Shown here: one piece after another, positions 18,382 through 27,233 of the stretch
Layout of the letters: each line of letters begins with the position of its first letter
Numbering within the stretch: position 1 is the first letter of the stretch
Source of the DNA: Streptomyces rhizosphaerihabitans
GTDB taxonomy: Bacteria > Actinomycetota > Actinomycetes > Streptomycetales > Streptomycetaceae
Direction of reading: 5' to 3'
NCBI RefSeq assembly: GCF_025399795.1
Contig: NZ_JAODTZ010000032.1
Location: 53,593 to 117,592, forward strand
Length of the DNA: 64,000 bases
Position numbers and translations under genes: made by a program
The notes under the pieces: model-generated
The model's input: only the letters and a program-made list of their open reading frames with translations
Databases searched by the model: none
Told to the model about the DNA's origin: nothing

Positions 18382-19149
18382 ATGGACCAGGTCTTCAAGG
18401 CGCTCGCCGACGGGACCCGGCGGCGACTCCTCGACCGGCTCCACGGGCACAGCGGCCAGACGCTCGGCGAGCTGTGCGAACACATCGACATGACACGCCA
18501 GTCGGTGACGCAGCACCTGGCCGTCCTGGAGGCCGCCAACCTCGTCAGCACGGTGCGGCGGGGGCGGGAAAAGCTGCACTACCTGAATCCGGTGCCGCTC
18601 CACGAGATCCAGGAGCGGTGGATCGACAAGTTCGAGCGCCCGCGGCTGCGCGCGCTCGGCGCCGTCAAGGAACGAGCCGAGGAAGCTATGACCGAGAAGC
18701 CGAACTTCGTCTACGTCACCTACATCCGGAGCACCCCCGAGAAGGTCTGGGACGCGCTCACCGACGCCGATCTCACCGCCGCCTACTGGGGTCACGGCAA
18801 TGTCTCGGACTGGCGGACCGGGTCCCGCTGGGAGCACCGGCGCACGGACGGCTCCGGTGTCGCCGACGTGGTCGGGACCGTCGTGGAGAGCGAGTGCCCG
18901 ACCCGCCTCGTGACCACCTGGGCCGCTCCCGAGGACGAGGGCGACCCGGACAAATACTCCCGCGTCACCTTCGACATCCGGCCGCACGCCGACATCGTCC
19001 GGCTGACGGTGACGCACGAGGACCTGCCCGGCGAGGACGCGCTGCGCGACGCCGCTTCCGGCTGGGCCGCGGTGCTGTCCAACCTGAAGTCCCTGCTGGA
19101 GACCGGCAGTCCGCTGCCCCAGGAACCGTGGCTCATGCCGAGCCGCTGA
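18382..19149 (+). CDS. ArsR-type HTH fused to SRPBCC (AHSA1-like) domain
   Basis: 255 residues from ATG 18382 (MDQVFKALADGTRRRLLDRL). An in-frame GTG at 18358, at the predicted transcription start, would give a leaderless product eight residues longer. Residues 1-100 are an ArsR winged helix (TLGELCEHIDMTRQSVTQHLAVLEAANLV; VRRGREKLHYLNPVPL) without the metal-binding Cys motif. Residues about 112-240 are an SRPBCC/AHSA1 hydrophobic-ligand domain (VYVTYIRSTPEKVWDALTDADLTAAYWG). The two domains are often separate neighbouring genes; here they are one polypeptide. It probably senses a hydrophobic ligand and represses its own promoter. Confidence 0.87.
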   Translation: MDQVFKALADGTRRRLLDRLHGHSGQTLGELCEHIDMTRQSVTQHLAVLEAANLVSTVRRGREKLHYLNPVPLHEIQERWIDKFERPRLRALGAVKERAEEAMTEKPNFVYVTYIRSTPEKVWDALTDADLTAAYWGHGNVSDWRTGSRWEHRRTDGSGVADVVGTVVESECPTRLVTTWAAPEDEGDPDKYSRVTFDIRPHADIVRLTVTHEDLPGEDALRDAASGWAAVLSNLKSLLETGSPLPQEPWLMPSR

Positions 19150-19253
19150 GACCGGGCGCGTGCGCGTGGACCGGCCCGCACTCCGCGGACCGGCCCGCGT
19201 CCTTCCTTCCGTGCGTCCGGCGGCATGCGGGTCGGCACGTCGTCCGGCCCGGG

Positions 19254-19697
19254 CTACATCCGGCCGCCGCCGCTTCTGTTCGCCGTGAGCGCGCACACCG
19301 CGCCGAGCGTCACGGCCAGGGCGCCGATGATGATGCTGTTCAGCGCGACTCCGGTGTCCGGGCTGCTGCCGACGATCCATGGCGAGATGATCATCCAGGT
19401 GCCCATCGCGCAGATCGCCCAGCTGAGGCCGTACATCCTTCCCGGCGTGGCGGTGAATCCAAGAGCCAGCACACCGATCGCGATCCCCATGATCAGGTTG
19501 TGCGTCGCCAGGTCGGGCTGGCTCGTCGTGTAGTGCAATATCCACGGGGACGCGGCGCAGTACAGGCCCAGCAGGAACACCGGCCCGTCCACGAGCGGCA
19601 CGTCGCGACCACCGATCACGCGCTCGTACCGGGCGCGCATTTCGGATGCATCCGGGTGGCTGGTGATGTCGCCACGGGGATGCGAGACGTCGGCCAT
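19254..19697 (-). CDS. SPW-repeat membrane protein
   Basis: 147 residues from ATG 19697 with AAGGAG upstream. Contains two SPW motifs at the ends of membrane segments (AASPWILHYTT and IISPWIVGSS), each half with a pair of transmembrane helices. This is the two-repeat layout of the SPW family. N-terminal 45 residues are polar and His/Arg-rich. Function is unknown in the family. Gap 19698-19888 holds nothing else recognisable. Confidence 0.85.
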   Translation of the reverse strand: MADVSHPRGDITSHPDASEMRARYERVIGGRDVPLVDGPVFLLGLYCAASPWILHYTTSQPDLATHNLIMGIAIGVLALGFTATPGRMYGLSWAICAMGTWMIISPWIVGSSPDTGVALNSIIIGALAVTLGAVCALTANRSGGGRM

Positions 19698-19888
19698 GAC
19701 TCGTCTCCTTCGATCTGTTCCGATCCCACGGCCGGACCGCACCCGAAGCGGTGTGCGGTCGAGGCCGCGTAGCATCATTCTGCGCTTATTTCATCCTTAT
19801 GTGTAGAGAAGTCGCATAAGTGATGTCATGGCCGATCGGCTCGGCGAACCCGTCGTTCCGCGGGTTCCGCCGGTCCCGTGAGGTCGTG

Positions 19889-20491
19889 TCAGGGGGCGAT
19901 GAGCAGGCGGGCGATGGCGCGGCGCGCCCGGGTCGGGGCCTGCGGGTCGCGGTGCAGCTTGATCGACTGGCCGGCCGCGAGGATCACGCCGCCCAGTTCG
20001 AAGGCGAGCTGGTCCACATCGGTGCGTTCGGGGAGCTGGCGGGTCTCGACCGCCGTGTTCAGTTCCGCCAGGACGTACGCCGTCCACGCGCCCAGCGCGG
20101 CCAGGACCGCGTCGCGGACCGGGCCGGGGCGGCCGTCGAACTCGCTCGCCACCGAGGTGAGGAGGCAGCCCCCGTGCCCCTCGCCCTCGGCCATGTAGGC
20201 GATCCATTCGTCGTACGTGCGTGTCAGCCGCTCCGTGCCGGGCCTGGCCCCGACGGCCCGTGCGGGCACGCGCCGGGTGAACCGCTCGACCGCCGCTTCC
20301 AGGACGGCGAGCTGGAGCGCTTCCTTGCTGCCGAAGTGGCCGATCACGCCGGCCTTGCTCATCGCCAGGTCGGTGGCGAGACGCCCGATGGTGAGGCCTT
20401 CGAGGCCCTCGGTGGAGGCCAGTGCGAGAGAGCTGTCGATGATCCGGTCGCGGGTGGCGGCGGTTTCGGCGACGGACTTGCGCGGGCTCAT
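19889..20491 (-). CDS. TetR-family transcriptional regulator
   Basis: 200 residues. The N-terminal HTH reads RDRIIDSSLALASTEGLEGLTI...ATDLAMSKAGVIGHFGSKEALQLAVLE, a canonical TetR domain (about 13-60), followed by an all-helical ligand domain. Divergently transcribed from a metallo-beta-lactamase-fold gene, with palindromic sites in the shared promoter (20508-20541), so it should repress that gene and itself. The ligand is unknown. Confidence 0.9.
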   Translation of the reverse strand: MSPRKSVAETAATRDRIIDSSLALASTEGLEGLTIGRLATDLAMSKAGVIGHFGSKEALQLAVLEAAVERFTRRVPARAVGARPGTERLTRTYDEWIAYMAEGEGHGGCLLTSVASEFDGRPGPVRDAVLAALGAWTAYVLAELNTAVETRQLPERTDVDQLAFELGGVILAAGQSIKLHRDPQAPTRARRAIARLLIAP

Positions 20492-20507
20492 GCGGCCAGC
20501 TTAACCT

Positions 20508-20541
20508 AACGATCGTTCGCTATTAGCTTACGAACGTTCGT
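20508..20541. promoter_or_regulatory. Two palindromic TetR operator sites
   Basis: AACGATCGTT (20508-20517) and ACGAACGTTCGT (20530-20541) are both perfect palindromes, sharing the half-site ACGA. Their centres are about 23 bp apart, roughly two helical turns, 21-50 bp upstream of the TetR start and 71 bp upstream of the divergent gene. Confidence 0.7.
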
Positions 20542-20611
20542 TATCTATGTTCGACGCGGCTCCGTGCCGCCGCCCGGAGGCATCCGAGGGCGGCGCCTGA
20601 AGGGACTCATC

Positions 20612-21447
20612 GTGAAGATCCACCACCTGAACTGCGGCTCCCTGCGGACGATCGACAGCGAGGAGGGAAGCCTGCCCGCTGTGTGCCACTGCCTGCTCGT
20701 CGAAACCGACCGCGACGGCCTCGTCCTGGTCGAGAGCGGCATCGGTACGACCGATGTGGCGCGCCCCGAGGAGAGCCTCGGCGCGGACTTCCTCGGCCGC
20801 GCCCAGCCGGTCCTGGACCTCGCCGAGACCGCGCTGCACCAGGTCACCGCGCTCGGCTTCGGGCCCGAGGACGTACGGCACATCGTGCTCAGCCATCTCG
20901 ACCTCGACCACGCCGGTGGCCTTCCCGACTTCCCCTGGGCCAAGGTCCATCTGAGCGAGGCCGAGCATCGCGCGGCCATGGCGGCACCCGGCGCCCACCC
21001 CGAGGACCGCGTCCGCTACCGCCCGGCCCAGTGGGCGCACCGCCCGCACTGGGTCACCTACGCGGAGCCCGCGGGGGACCCCTGGTTCGGCTTCGACGCG
21101 GTCCGCCCGCTGGAGGGCCTGGACGCGGAGATCCTGCTCGTCCGCTCGGCGGGCACACCAGGGGCCACAGCGCGATAGCCGTCGAAGACTCCGGACGATG
21201 GCTCCTGCACTGCGGAGACGCCTACTACTTCCACCACGAGATCGACCCCGACCGCCCCACCGGCCACCCCGGCATGGATCTCCTCCAGCAGATCACCGAG
21301 GTGGACCGGCCCCTGCGGCTCGGCAACCACGCCCGGCTGCGGGAACTCGTCCGCCTGCACGGCGACGAGGTCGACGTCTTCAGCGCCCACGACCCCTGGG
21401 AACTGGCCCGGTACACGGGCGGAGCCGGGGACGAGGGCGTTCGGTAG
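20612..21447 (+). pseudogene. Metallo-beta-lactamase-fold hydrolase (lactonase-like), frameshifted
   Basis: Start GTG 20612 with AGGGA upstream. The first frame encodes MKIHHLNCGSLRT through the metal motif VLSHLDLDHAGGLPDF and ends prematurely at 21178. The second frame carries on with GGHTRGHSAIAVED, LLHCGDAYYFHHEID and DVFSAHDPWELARY to 21447. The break is in a short G run at 21151-21153, where one base appears missing: adding one G would join the frames as SAG(G)HTRGHS, the GHTxGH metal ligand motif. An intact protein would be about 278 residues, typical of AHL-lactonase-like enzymes. Either a recent mutation or a sequencing error. Divergent from its presumed TetR repressor. Confidence 0.8.
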
Positions 21448-21542
21448 CCACTGGTCCGGCAGGACGGCCCGGCGCCTTCGGCGTTCGCCCGCGGTGCTGT
21501 CCGACCGCCTCCCCGTCCGATCGGAGAAGATCGCGCCCCGGC

Positions 21543-21570
21543 CAATCCGAACGGACCTCTGCTTCGGAAT
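21543..21570 (+). promoter_or_regulatory. Candidate SigK-type promoter of the lipid operon
   Basis: CAATCC (21543-21548), 16 bp, CGGAAT (21565-21570). The mycobacterial SigK consensus, as I recall it, is CCATCC-N16-18-CCGAAT. The same arrangement (CCAATCCG, 12 bp, CTTCGGA) recurs upstream of the SigK-like gene at 27234-27261. The -10 is 43 bp before the first ATG. Confidence 0.7.
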
Positions 21571-21613
21571 ACCTCCGAGAGCTCCGATCAGGAGCCGGGT
21601 CGGGAGGAAACCG

Positions 21614-22939
21614 ATGAGGCACAGGTCCGCAGACGCTCCGGACGGCGGCGCGAGGCGCACCGAAAGGGAGAAGCAGGAGGCGCGCCGACGTACGGCCGTG
21701 ATCGGCGGGGGAGTGGCCGGGCTCACCGCCGCGTACGTGCTGAGCCGTGAGCGGCCCGTGGCCCTCTACGAGGCGGACGACCGGCTCGGCGGACACGCGC
21801 ACACCCACGACCTGACCTCGTCCGACGGACGCCTGCACCGCGTCGACTCGGGCTTCATCGTGCACAACCACCGCACCTACCCGAACCTGTTGCGGCTGTT
21901 CGCCGAACTCGGCGTCGCCACCCAGGAGTCCGAGATGAGCATGTCGGTGCGGTGCGAGGGGTGCGGACTGGAGTACGCGGGCGCGCGGGGCCCCGCCGGC
22001 CTGTTCGCCCGGCCGCGCAGCGCGCTGCGCGGCCCCTATCTGCGGATGCTCACCGAAGTGCCGGCCTTCCACCGCGCCGCCCGCCGGCTGCTGGCCGAGG
22101 GCGGCGAAGACACCCTCACCCTGGGCGAGTTCCTCGCCCGGCAACGCTTCTCTCCCTATTTCACCCGGCACTTCATGACCCCGCTCGTCTCCGCGGTCTG
22201 GTCCTGCGACACGGCCACCGCCCGCCGTTACCCGGCCGCCTATCTGTTCCGCTTCATGGACCACCACGGCATGCTGTCGGTCGGCGACTCGCCCGTCTGG
22301 CGGACGGTGACCGGCGGCTCCCGCTCCTACGTCGACCTGCTGGCCAAAGAGCTCGACGCGGTGCACACCTCCACCCCGGTCCGGGCCGTGCACCGCCATG
22401 CCGACGGCGTGGACATCACCACCGAGGACGGCACCACCGCCTCGTACGGCTCCGTGGTCATCGCGGTCCATCCCGACCAGGCGCTGCGACTGCTCGCGGA
22501 CCCCACCCGTCTGGAGCGCGAGGTGCTCGGCGCGTTCCGCTACTCGCGCAACAGCACCCTGCTGCACACCGACACCGCGCTGCTGCCGCACGCCCGCGGG
22601 GCACGGGCCTCCTGGAACTACCTGATGCCCGACTGCGAGTCCGACGCGGACCGGGTCCGGGTGAGCTACGACATGAACCGCCTCCAGCGACTGGACGCGC
22701 CCGAGACCTATGTCGTCACCCTCGGCGGGGAGGACCGCGTCGACCCCGCCCGGGTGCTGGCCCGCATGGAGTACGAACACCCTGCCTACACGCCCGAGTC
22801 CGTCGCCGCCCAACTCCGACTCCCCGCCCTGAACGGCCCGGTGACCGCGTACGCCGGCGCCTACCACGGCTGGGGCTTCCACGAGGACGGCTGCCGGTCC
22901 GGCGTCGAGGCGGCCGAGGCGCTGGGGGTGACCTGGTGA
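21614..22939 (+). CDS. FAD-dependent amine-oxidase-like oxidoreductase (first gene of SigK-type lipid operon)
   Basis: 441 residues; ATG at 21614 with GGAGGAAA just upstream. Dinucleotide-binding motif VIGGGVAGLTAAYVLSRE (about 29-46), then ADDRLGGHAHTHD, the RxGG-type second FAD motif, and a C-terminal FAD loop (YAGAYHGWGFHEDGC). Family members sit next to DUF1365 and Cfa genes in many bacteria, including the M. tuberculosis sigK locus (Rv0449c) and the Rhodobacter singlet-oxygen regulon. Likely modifies membrane fatty acids, for example as a desaturase/oxidase step; the reaction is not established by sequence. Overlaps the next gene by GTGA. Confidence 0.85.
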   Translation: MRHRSADAPDGGARRTEREKQEARRRTAVIGGGVAGLTAAYVLSRERPVALYEADDRLGGHAHTHDLTSSDGRLHRVDSGFIVHNHRTYPNLLRLFAELGVATQESEMSMSVRCEGCGLEYAGARGPAGLFARPRSALRGPYLRMLTEVPAFHRAARRLLAEGGEDTLTLGEFLARQRFSPYFTRHFMTPLVSAVWSCDTATARRYPAAYLFRFMDHHGMLSVGDSPVWRTVTGGSRSYVDLLAKELDAVHTSTPVRAVHRHADGVDITTEDGTTASYGSVVIAVHPDQALRLLADPTRLEREVLGAFRYSRNSTLLHTDTALLPHARGARASWNYLMPDCESDADRVRVSYDMNRLQRLDAPETYVVTLGGEDRVDPARVLARMEYEHPAYTPESVAAQLRLPALNGPVTAYAGAYHGWGFHEDGCRSGVEAAEALGVTW

Positions 22940-23667
22940 CCGACACCCCCGCCCTCTATCCCTGCACGGTCGCGCACATACGGACGGCGCCCACCCGGTA
23001 CGCACTCCGCCACCGGACGTACATGTGGCTGACCGACCCCGACCACCCACCCGAACTGCCCTACCTGCTCCGCCCGTTGGCCCGCTTCGATCCCCGCGAC
23101 CACTTCGACGGCGACCAGCCGAGCATCCGGGCGGGCCTGGACCGCTTCCTCGCCTCGCACGGCGTCGACCTGCACGGCGGACCGGTGCTGATGCTCGCCC
23201 ACGCCAGGGTCCTCGGCCATGTCTTCAACCCGCTGACCCTGTACTGGTGTCACGACCTCGACGGCACCGCGCGCTGCGTCGTCGCCGAGGTGCACAACAC
23301 CTACGGCGAACGGCACTCCTATCTGCTGCACCCCGACGACAGCGGGACAGCCCGGACCCGCAAGGAGTTCTACGTCTCGCCGTTCTTCCCCGTCGACGGC
23401 GCCTACCGTATGCGGCTGCCCGTGCCCGGCAGCCGCCTCGACCTGACGGTGCATCTGGAGCGCGAGGGCGCCCGGCCCTTCACCGCCACCGTACGCGGAA
23501 CACGCCGGGCGGCGACCGTCGGCGCGCTGCTGCGCCAGGCGCTGCGCCACCCGTGGTCCACCGCCGCCGTGTCCGCCGCCATCCGGCTGCACGGCATCCG
23601 CCTGTACCTGCGCGGACTGCCCGTCCAGCCCCGCACCCCGCAACGAGCCCAGGAGAACGCGAAATGA
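22936..23667 (+). CDS. DUF1365 protein
   Basis: 243 residues from a GTG overlapping the upstream stop. Begins with the family pattern LYPCTVAHIRTAPTRYALRHRTYMW, then GHVFNPLTLYWCHD and VVAEVHNTYGERHSYLL, KEFYVSPFFPVDGAY. These His/Arg/Tyr motifs are strongly conserved in DUF1365. The family always travels with the FAD oxidoreductase and cyclopropane synthase homologues and is thought to assist fatty-acid modification; no biochemical role is proven to my knowledge. It overlaps the next gene by ATGA. Confidence 0.88.
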   Translation: MTDTPALYPCTVAHIRTAPTRYALRHRTYMWLTDPDHPPELPYLLRPLARFDPRDHFDGDQPSIRAGLDRFLASHGVDLHGGPVLMLAHARVLGHVFNPLTLYWCHDLDGTARCVVAEVHNTYGERHSYLLHPDDSGTARTRKEFYVSPFFPVDGAYRMRLPVPGSRLDLTVHLEREGARPFTATVRGTRRAATVGALLRQALRHPWSTAAVSAAIRLHGIRLYLRGLPVQPRTPQRAQENAK

Positions 23668-24932
23668 GGACAGCCGAGTCCTGCCCCGTCGAGGCACCCC
23701 GACAGGACATCGACCCGCTCCGCTGGCCGGACGTGGTGACCCGGCCGGAATCCTCGCGAGCCCGCACCGCCGTCACCCGAACGCTTCTGCGCCGCGCCCT
23801 CGAACGACTGCCCCTGCAGGCGCGGTTCGCCGACGGAACCCGCCTCGGCCTCGGCGGCCCGGTCATCGAGATCCACGACCCGTCCGCCTTCCACCGCCGC
23901 ATCGGCGCCCAGGGCCTTGTCGGCTTCGGTGAGTCCTACATGGCGGGGGAGTGGGACGCGCCGGACCTGGTCGCCGCGCTCACCGTGCTCGCCGGCAACG
24001 CAGCCGAGCTGATCCCGGCCCCGCTCCAGAAGCTGCGGGGACTCTGGGCGACGCGCCGGCCGGACGTCCAGCGCAACACCCCCACCGGCGCCCGCGACAA
24101 CATCAGCCGCCACTACGACCTGTCCAACGACCTGTTCGCGCTCTTCCTCGACGAAACCCTCAGCTATTCGGCGGCGCTCTTCCGGGGCTTCCCCGCCTCC
24201 TGGCCGCTGCTGGCCACCGCCCAACACCGCAAGATCGACCGGCTGCTGGACCTCGCCGAGGTCGGACCCGGCACCCGGCTGCTCGAAATAGGCACCGGCT
24301 GGGGCGAGTTGGCGATCAGAGCCGCCGCGCGCGGTGCCCACGTCACCTCGCTGACCCTCTCCCGGGAACAACAGGCTCTGGCCCGTGGGCGGGTGCGCGA
24401 GGCAGGACTCGACGACCGGGTGAGCATCGAGCTGTGCGACTACCGTGAGGCCGCCGGGACGTACGACGCCGTCGTCAGCGTCGAGATGATCGAAGCCGTG
24501 GGCGAGGAGTTCTGGCCCGTGTACTTCGCCACCCTCGACGCACGGCTCGCCCCCGGCGGCCGCATCGCGCTCCAGGCGATCACCATGCCGCACGACCGCC
24601 TGCTCGCCTCCCGCGACACCTTCACCTGGATCCAGAAGTACGTCTTTCCCGGCGGACTGCTGCCCTCCGTGGAGGCGGTGGAAGAGGTGGCCGGCACACA
24701 CACGTCCCTGCGCACCACCCGCAGGGACGCCTTCGGGGCGCACTACGCGGAGACCCTGCGGCTGTGGCGCGAACGGTTCACCGAGCGGGCCGACGAGGTC
24801 GCGGCGCTCGGCTTCGACGAGACCTTCCGCCGGATGTGGACCTTCTATCTCGCGTACTCCGAAGCCGGATTCCGCTCCGGCTATCTGGACGTCCAGCAGT
24901 ACCTGTTCACGAAGGAGGACCCCGTCGGATGA
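23664..24932 (+). CDS. Cyclopropane-fatty-acyl-phospholipid synthase-family methyltransferase
   Basis: 422 residues, translationally coupled at both ends (ATGA overlaps). The SAM-binding motif is LLEIGTGWGELAIRAA; the substrate-binding entry is NISRHYDLSNDLFALFLDETLSYSAA, which is the Cfa signature; VEMIEAVGEEFW and the C-terminal EAGFRSGYLDVQQYLF also match. It transfers a methylene/methyl from SAM to the double bond of membrane phospholipid acyl chains. The closest functional analogues in this gene order are M. tuberculosis UfaA1 and UfaM-type methyltransferases, which make 10-methyl or furan fatty acids, so the product need not be a cyclopropane ring. Confidence 0.9.
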   Translation: MRTAESCPVEAPRQDIDPLRWPDVVTRPESSRARTAVTRTLLRRALERLPLQARFADGTRLGLGGPVIEIHDPSAFHRRIGAQGLVGFGESYMAGEWDAPDLVAALTVLAGNAAELIPAPLQKLRGLWATRRPDVQRNTPTGARDNISRHYDLSNDLFALFLDETLSYSAALFRGFPASWPLLATAQHRKIDRLLDLAEVGPGTRLLEIGTGWGELAIRAAARGAHVTSLTLSREQQALARGRVREAGLDDRVSIELCDYREAAGTYDAVVSVEMIEAVGEEFWPVYFATLDARLAPGGRIALQAITMPHDRLLASRDTFTWIQKYVFPGGLLPSVEAVEEVAGTHTSLRTTRRDAFGAHYAETLRLWRERFTERADEVAALGFDETFRRMWTFYLAYSEAGFRSGYLDVQQYLFTKEDPVG

Positions 24933-25735
24933 GCGGTTTCCCCTGGGGAGCGTTCGCCCAGAACCTCGCGCTCGCGGCCGTCGCGGCGTTCGCCGTCATG
25001 CTAGTCACGTTCGCTGTCGCCGTGCGCAAGGGCCTGCACCGGATCGTCGACGTCGCCTGGGGGATCGGCTTCACCGCGGTGGCCCTCGTCAGCTTCCTGG
25101 CGTCCGCCGGTGAGGGCGACGAGGCCCGGCGCGTGCTCGTCACCGTCCTCACCGCGGTGTGGGGACTGCGGCTGGCCGCGCACATCGCTCGGCGCGGCCG
25201 GGGGCACGGAGAGGACCCGCGCTACGACGCCCTGCTGGCCAAGGCCCCCGGCAGCCGTGACCTCTACGCCCTGCGGATGGTGTACCTCCTGCAAGGGGCG
25301 CTGGTGTGGCTGGTGTCGCTGCCCGTCCAGGCCGCGCAGTACATTCCGGGGCCCCTGACCGGCTTCGCGTGGGCGGGCACCGCGCTGTGGGCGTGCGGCC
25401 TGTTCTTCGAGGCGGTGGGCGATGCCCAACTGGCCCGCTTCAAGGCCGATCCGGCCCACCGCGGCCGCATCATGGACCGCGGCCTGTGGAGCTGGACCCG
25501 CCACCCCAACTACTTCGGCGACTTCTGCGTGTGGTGGGGCCTGTTCCTGCTCGCCTACGACAGTCCTCAGTCGGTGGCGGTGGCGGTGGTGTCACCGCTG
25601 GTGATGAGCTACCTCCTGATCAACGGCAGCGGAAAGCCCATGCTGGAGCGCCACATGGCACAGCGCCCGGGTTTCACCGAGTACGCGACGCGCACCAGCG
25701 GCTTCTTTCCACGGCCACCGAAGCGTCGCGGCTGA
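24929..25735 (+). CDS. DUF1295 / steroid-5-alpha-reductase-like membrane protein
   Basis: 268 residues, six to seven membrane segments. C-terminal motifs GLWSWTRHPNYFGDFCVWWGLFL and NGSGKPMLERHMAQRPGFTEYATRTSGFFP are those of the isoprenylcysteine methyltransferase / steroid reductase-like (DUF1295) superfamily that bind NADPH or SAM through the RHPNY loop. Last gene of the operon, ending at a very strong terminator. In the mycobacterial sigK locus the counterpart is Rv0446c. A reductase step acting on the methylenated fatty acid is plausible but is inference. Confidence 0.88.
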   Translation: MSGFPWGAFAQNLALAAVAAFAVMLVTFAVAVRKGLHRIVDVAWGIGFTAVALVSFLASAGEGDEARRVLVTVLTAVWGLRLAAHIARRGRGHGEDPRYDALLAKAPGSRDLYALRMVYLLQGALVWLVSLPVQAAQYIPGPLTGFAWAGTALWACGLFFEAVGDAQLARFKADPAHRGRIMDRGLWSWTRHPNYFGDFCVWWGLFLLAYDSPQSVAVAVVSPLVMSYLLINGSGKPMLERHMAQRPGFTEYATRTSGFFPRPPKRRG

Positions 25736-25769
25736 CCGGTCCGGAGTTCCCACTTCGGCACCGCGGCGT

Positions 25770-25809
25770 CGCCTGTGGGTCCCCTCCCGCCGGAGGGGAC
25801 CCACAGGCG
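25770..25809. terminator. Very strong bidirectional terminator
   Basis: Perfect 18-bp stem (arms 25770-25787 and 25792-25809, CGCCTGTGGGTCCCCTCC and its complement) with the tetraloop CGCC. It separates the convergent lipid operon and the anti-sigma gene. Confidence 0.92.
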
Positions 25810-25862
25810 GTACGGCGAGCACCTCGTGCCCTCACCGGTGCAGTGGGTGAGGGCACGAACGC

Positions 25863-26615
25863 TCAGGCGGGGAAACTCAGCAGAGCCAGCGGATCGGAGG
25901 TGGGTTCGGCCGAACCGCCGGCCGGTTCCACCGTGATCCCCATGCCGGACGCGCCGTCGACGGAACCCTCCATCAGCACCGCCTCGGTGGTGCGGCCAGG
26001 GTCCATCAGCCCGGCGGACCGCATGGTGCCCGCGTCGTCGAACCACAGCTGGTAGACCTTGCCGCTCGGCGGCTTCGCCATCCGTGCGGCGATGAAGACC
26101 GCCTGGTCCCGGCTCTTGGACACGATGACCGTGCCGCTCGCCCCGCCCGCCAGCGTCGCCGTGCGCGACTTGGCGTCGGGGGCGGCGAGCACCGCGGCCA
26201 CCTGGTCCGCGCGCCGTTCGGCCTGCCGGGCCTGCTCCTGGGCGTCCTGGGCGCGCTCGTGCTGCCACACCGCCGTACCGCCCAACGAAGCCGCGGCGGC
26301 CAGAGCGGCGGCGAGCACCCACCGCGCGGGCCGGCGTCGGCGGATGCCGATGGCCCGCGGCGCTGTGAGCGGGACCGTGCGCGGCGACTCCTGCCGGACC
26401 GTGGCGATCCGCCGCATCACCTGGTCCTTGAGTGCCGGGCCGGGCGAGGCGGTGACGGCCAGGCCCAGCCGCGCGGCCGCAGCGGTCAGCTCGCGGACCT
26501 CCTGGGCGCAGTCCGCGCAGTCCGCGGCGTGCCGCTCGAAGCGCTCGCGTTCGTCGTCCGCCAGTGCGTGCAGCGCGTACGCGCCGGTCAGCGTATGCAG
26601 GTCCACCGTGGTCAC
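25863..26615 (-). CDS. rskA: Anti-sigma factor, RskA type
   Basis: 250 residues. N-terminal zinc-anti-sigma motif HAADCADC (His29, Cys33, Cys36), one transmembrane helix at about 99-117 (WVLAAALAAAASLGGTAVW) and a C-terminal extracytoplasmic RskA domain (VIVSKSRDQAVFIAARM, KVYQLWFDDAG, TVEPAGGS). The ATG overlaps the sigma gene's stop (ATGA), so the two are co-translated. It should hold the SigK-like factor at the membrane and release it upon regulated proteolysis or redox change. Symbol assigned by family and gene order, not by experiment. Confidence 0.9.
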   Translation of the reverse strand: MTTVDLHTLTGAYALHALADDERERFERHAADCADCAQEVRELTAAAARLGLAVTASPGPALKDQVMRRIATVRQESPRTVPLTAPRAIGIRRRRPARWVLAAALAAAASLGGTAVWQHERAQDAQEQARQAERRADQVAAVLAAPDAKSRTATLAGGASGTVIVSKSRDQAVFIAARMAKPPSGKVYQLWFDDAGTMRSAGLMDPGRTTEAVLMEGSVDGASGMGITVEPAGGSAEPTSDPLALLSFPA

Positions 26616-27196
26616 GCCGTCACCCCCAGGCAGTCGCGAAGCCGGATCAGGCCGTCACGCAGGCGGGTCTTGACCGTGCCGAGGGGAAGCGCCAGCAATT
26701 CCGCCACCTCCCGATAGGTCAGCCCGCGGTAGTAGGCCAGCGTCACCGACTGACGCTGCAGCTCCGTCAGCGTGCGCAGACAGCGCCGCACCTGCTCACG
26801 TTCCAGGCGCGCCTCGACCTGTTCGGTCACCTCGTCGAACTCGGGCGTGCGGTCCAGGAGAGCGGCCTTGTGCTCGCGCGCCGCCGAGGCCTCGACCGAG
26901 CGCACCCGGTCCACGGCCCGCTGATGGGCGAGGGTGAGGACCCAGTTCATCACCGACCCGCGCTCGGGCCGGTAGCGGGCGGCGGTCCGCCACGCCTCGA
27001 CCAGCACCTCCTGGGCGACCTCCTCGGACTGCGCCCGGTCGCGCAGCACCCTGCGCACGATGCCGAGTACGGGGCCGGCCACGACGTCGTAGAGCGAGGC
27101 GAACGCCTCCTGGTCGCCGCGGGCGACCCGGGCCATGAGATCCGGCAGGTCCGGCTCCGCAGACGGGTTTCTCCCGATCTCCACGGCTTCCTTCAC
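26612..27196 (-). CDS. sigK: ECF sigma factor, SigK type
   Basis: 194 residues from GTG 27196 with GGAGG eight bases upstream. Sigma region 2 at about 30-96 (GDQEAFASLYDVVAGPVLG; EEVAQEVLVEAWRTAARY; NWVLTLAHQRAVDRVR) and region 4 at about 135-188 (LTELQRQSVTLAYYRGLTYREVAELLALPLGTVKTRL). No linker Cys pair like that of M. tuberculosis SigK is visible. Own promoter at 27234-27261 matches that of the lipid operon, so it likely drives both. Companion RskA downstream. Confidence 0.9.
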   Translation of the reverse strand: MKEAVEIGRNPSAEPDLPDLMARVARGDQEAFASLYDVVAGPVLGIVRRVLRDRAQSEEVAQEVLVEAWRTAARYRPERGSVMNWVLTLAHQRAVDRVRSVEASAAREHKAALLDRTPEFDEVTEQVEARLEREQVRRCLRTLTELQRQSVTLAYYRGLTYREVAELLALPLGTVKTRLRDGLIRLRDCLGVTA

Positions 27197-27233
27197 GGTG
27201 TGGTCCTCCAGGACGCTTCGACGGTTCGGATGT

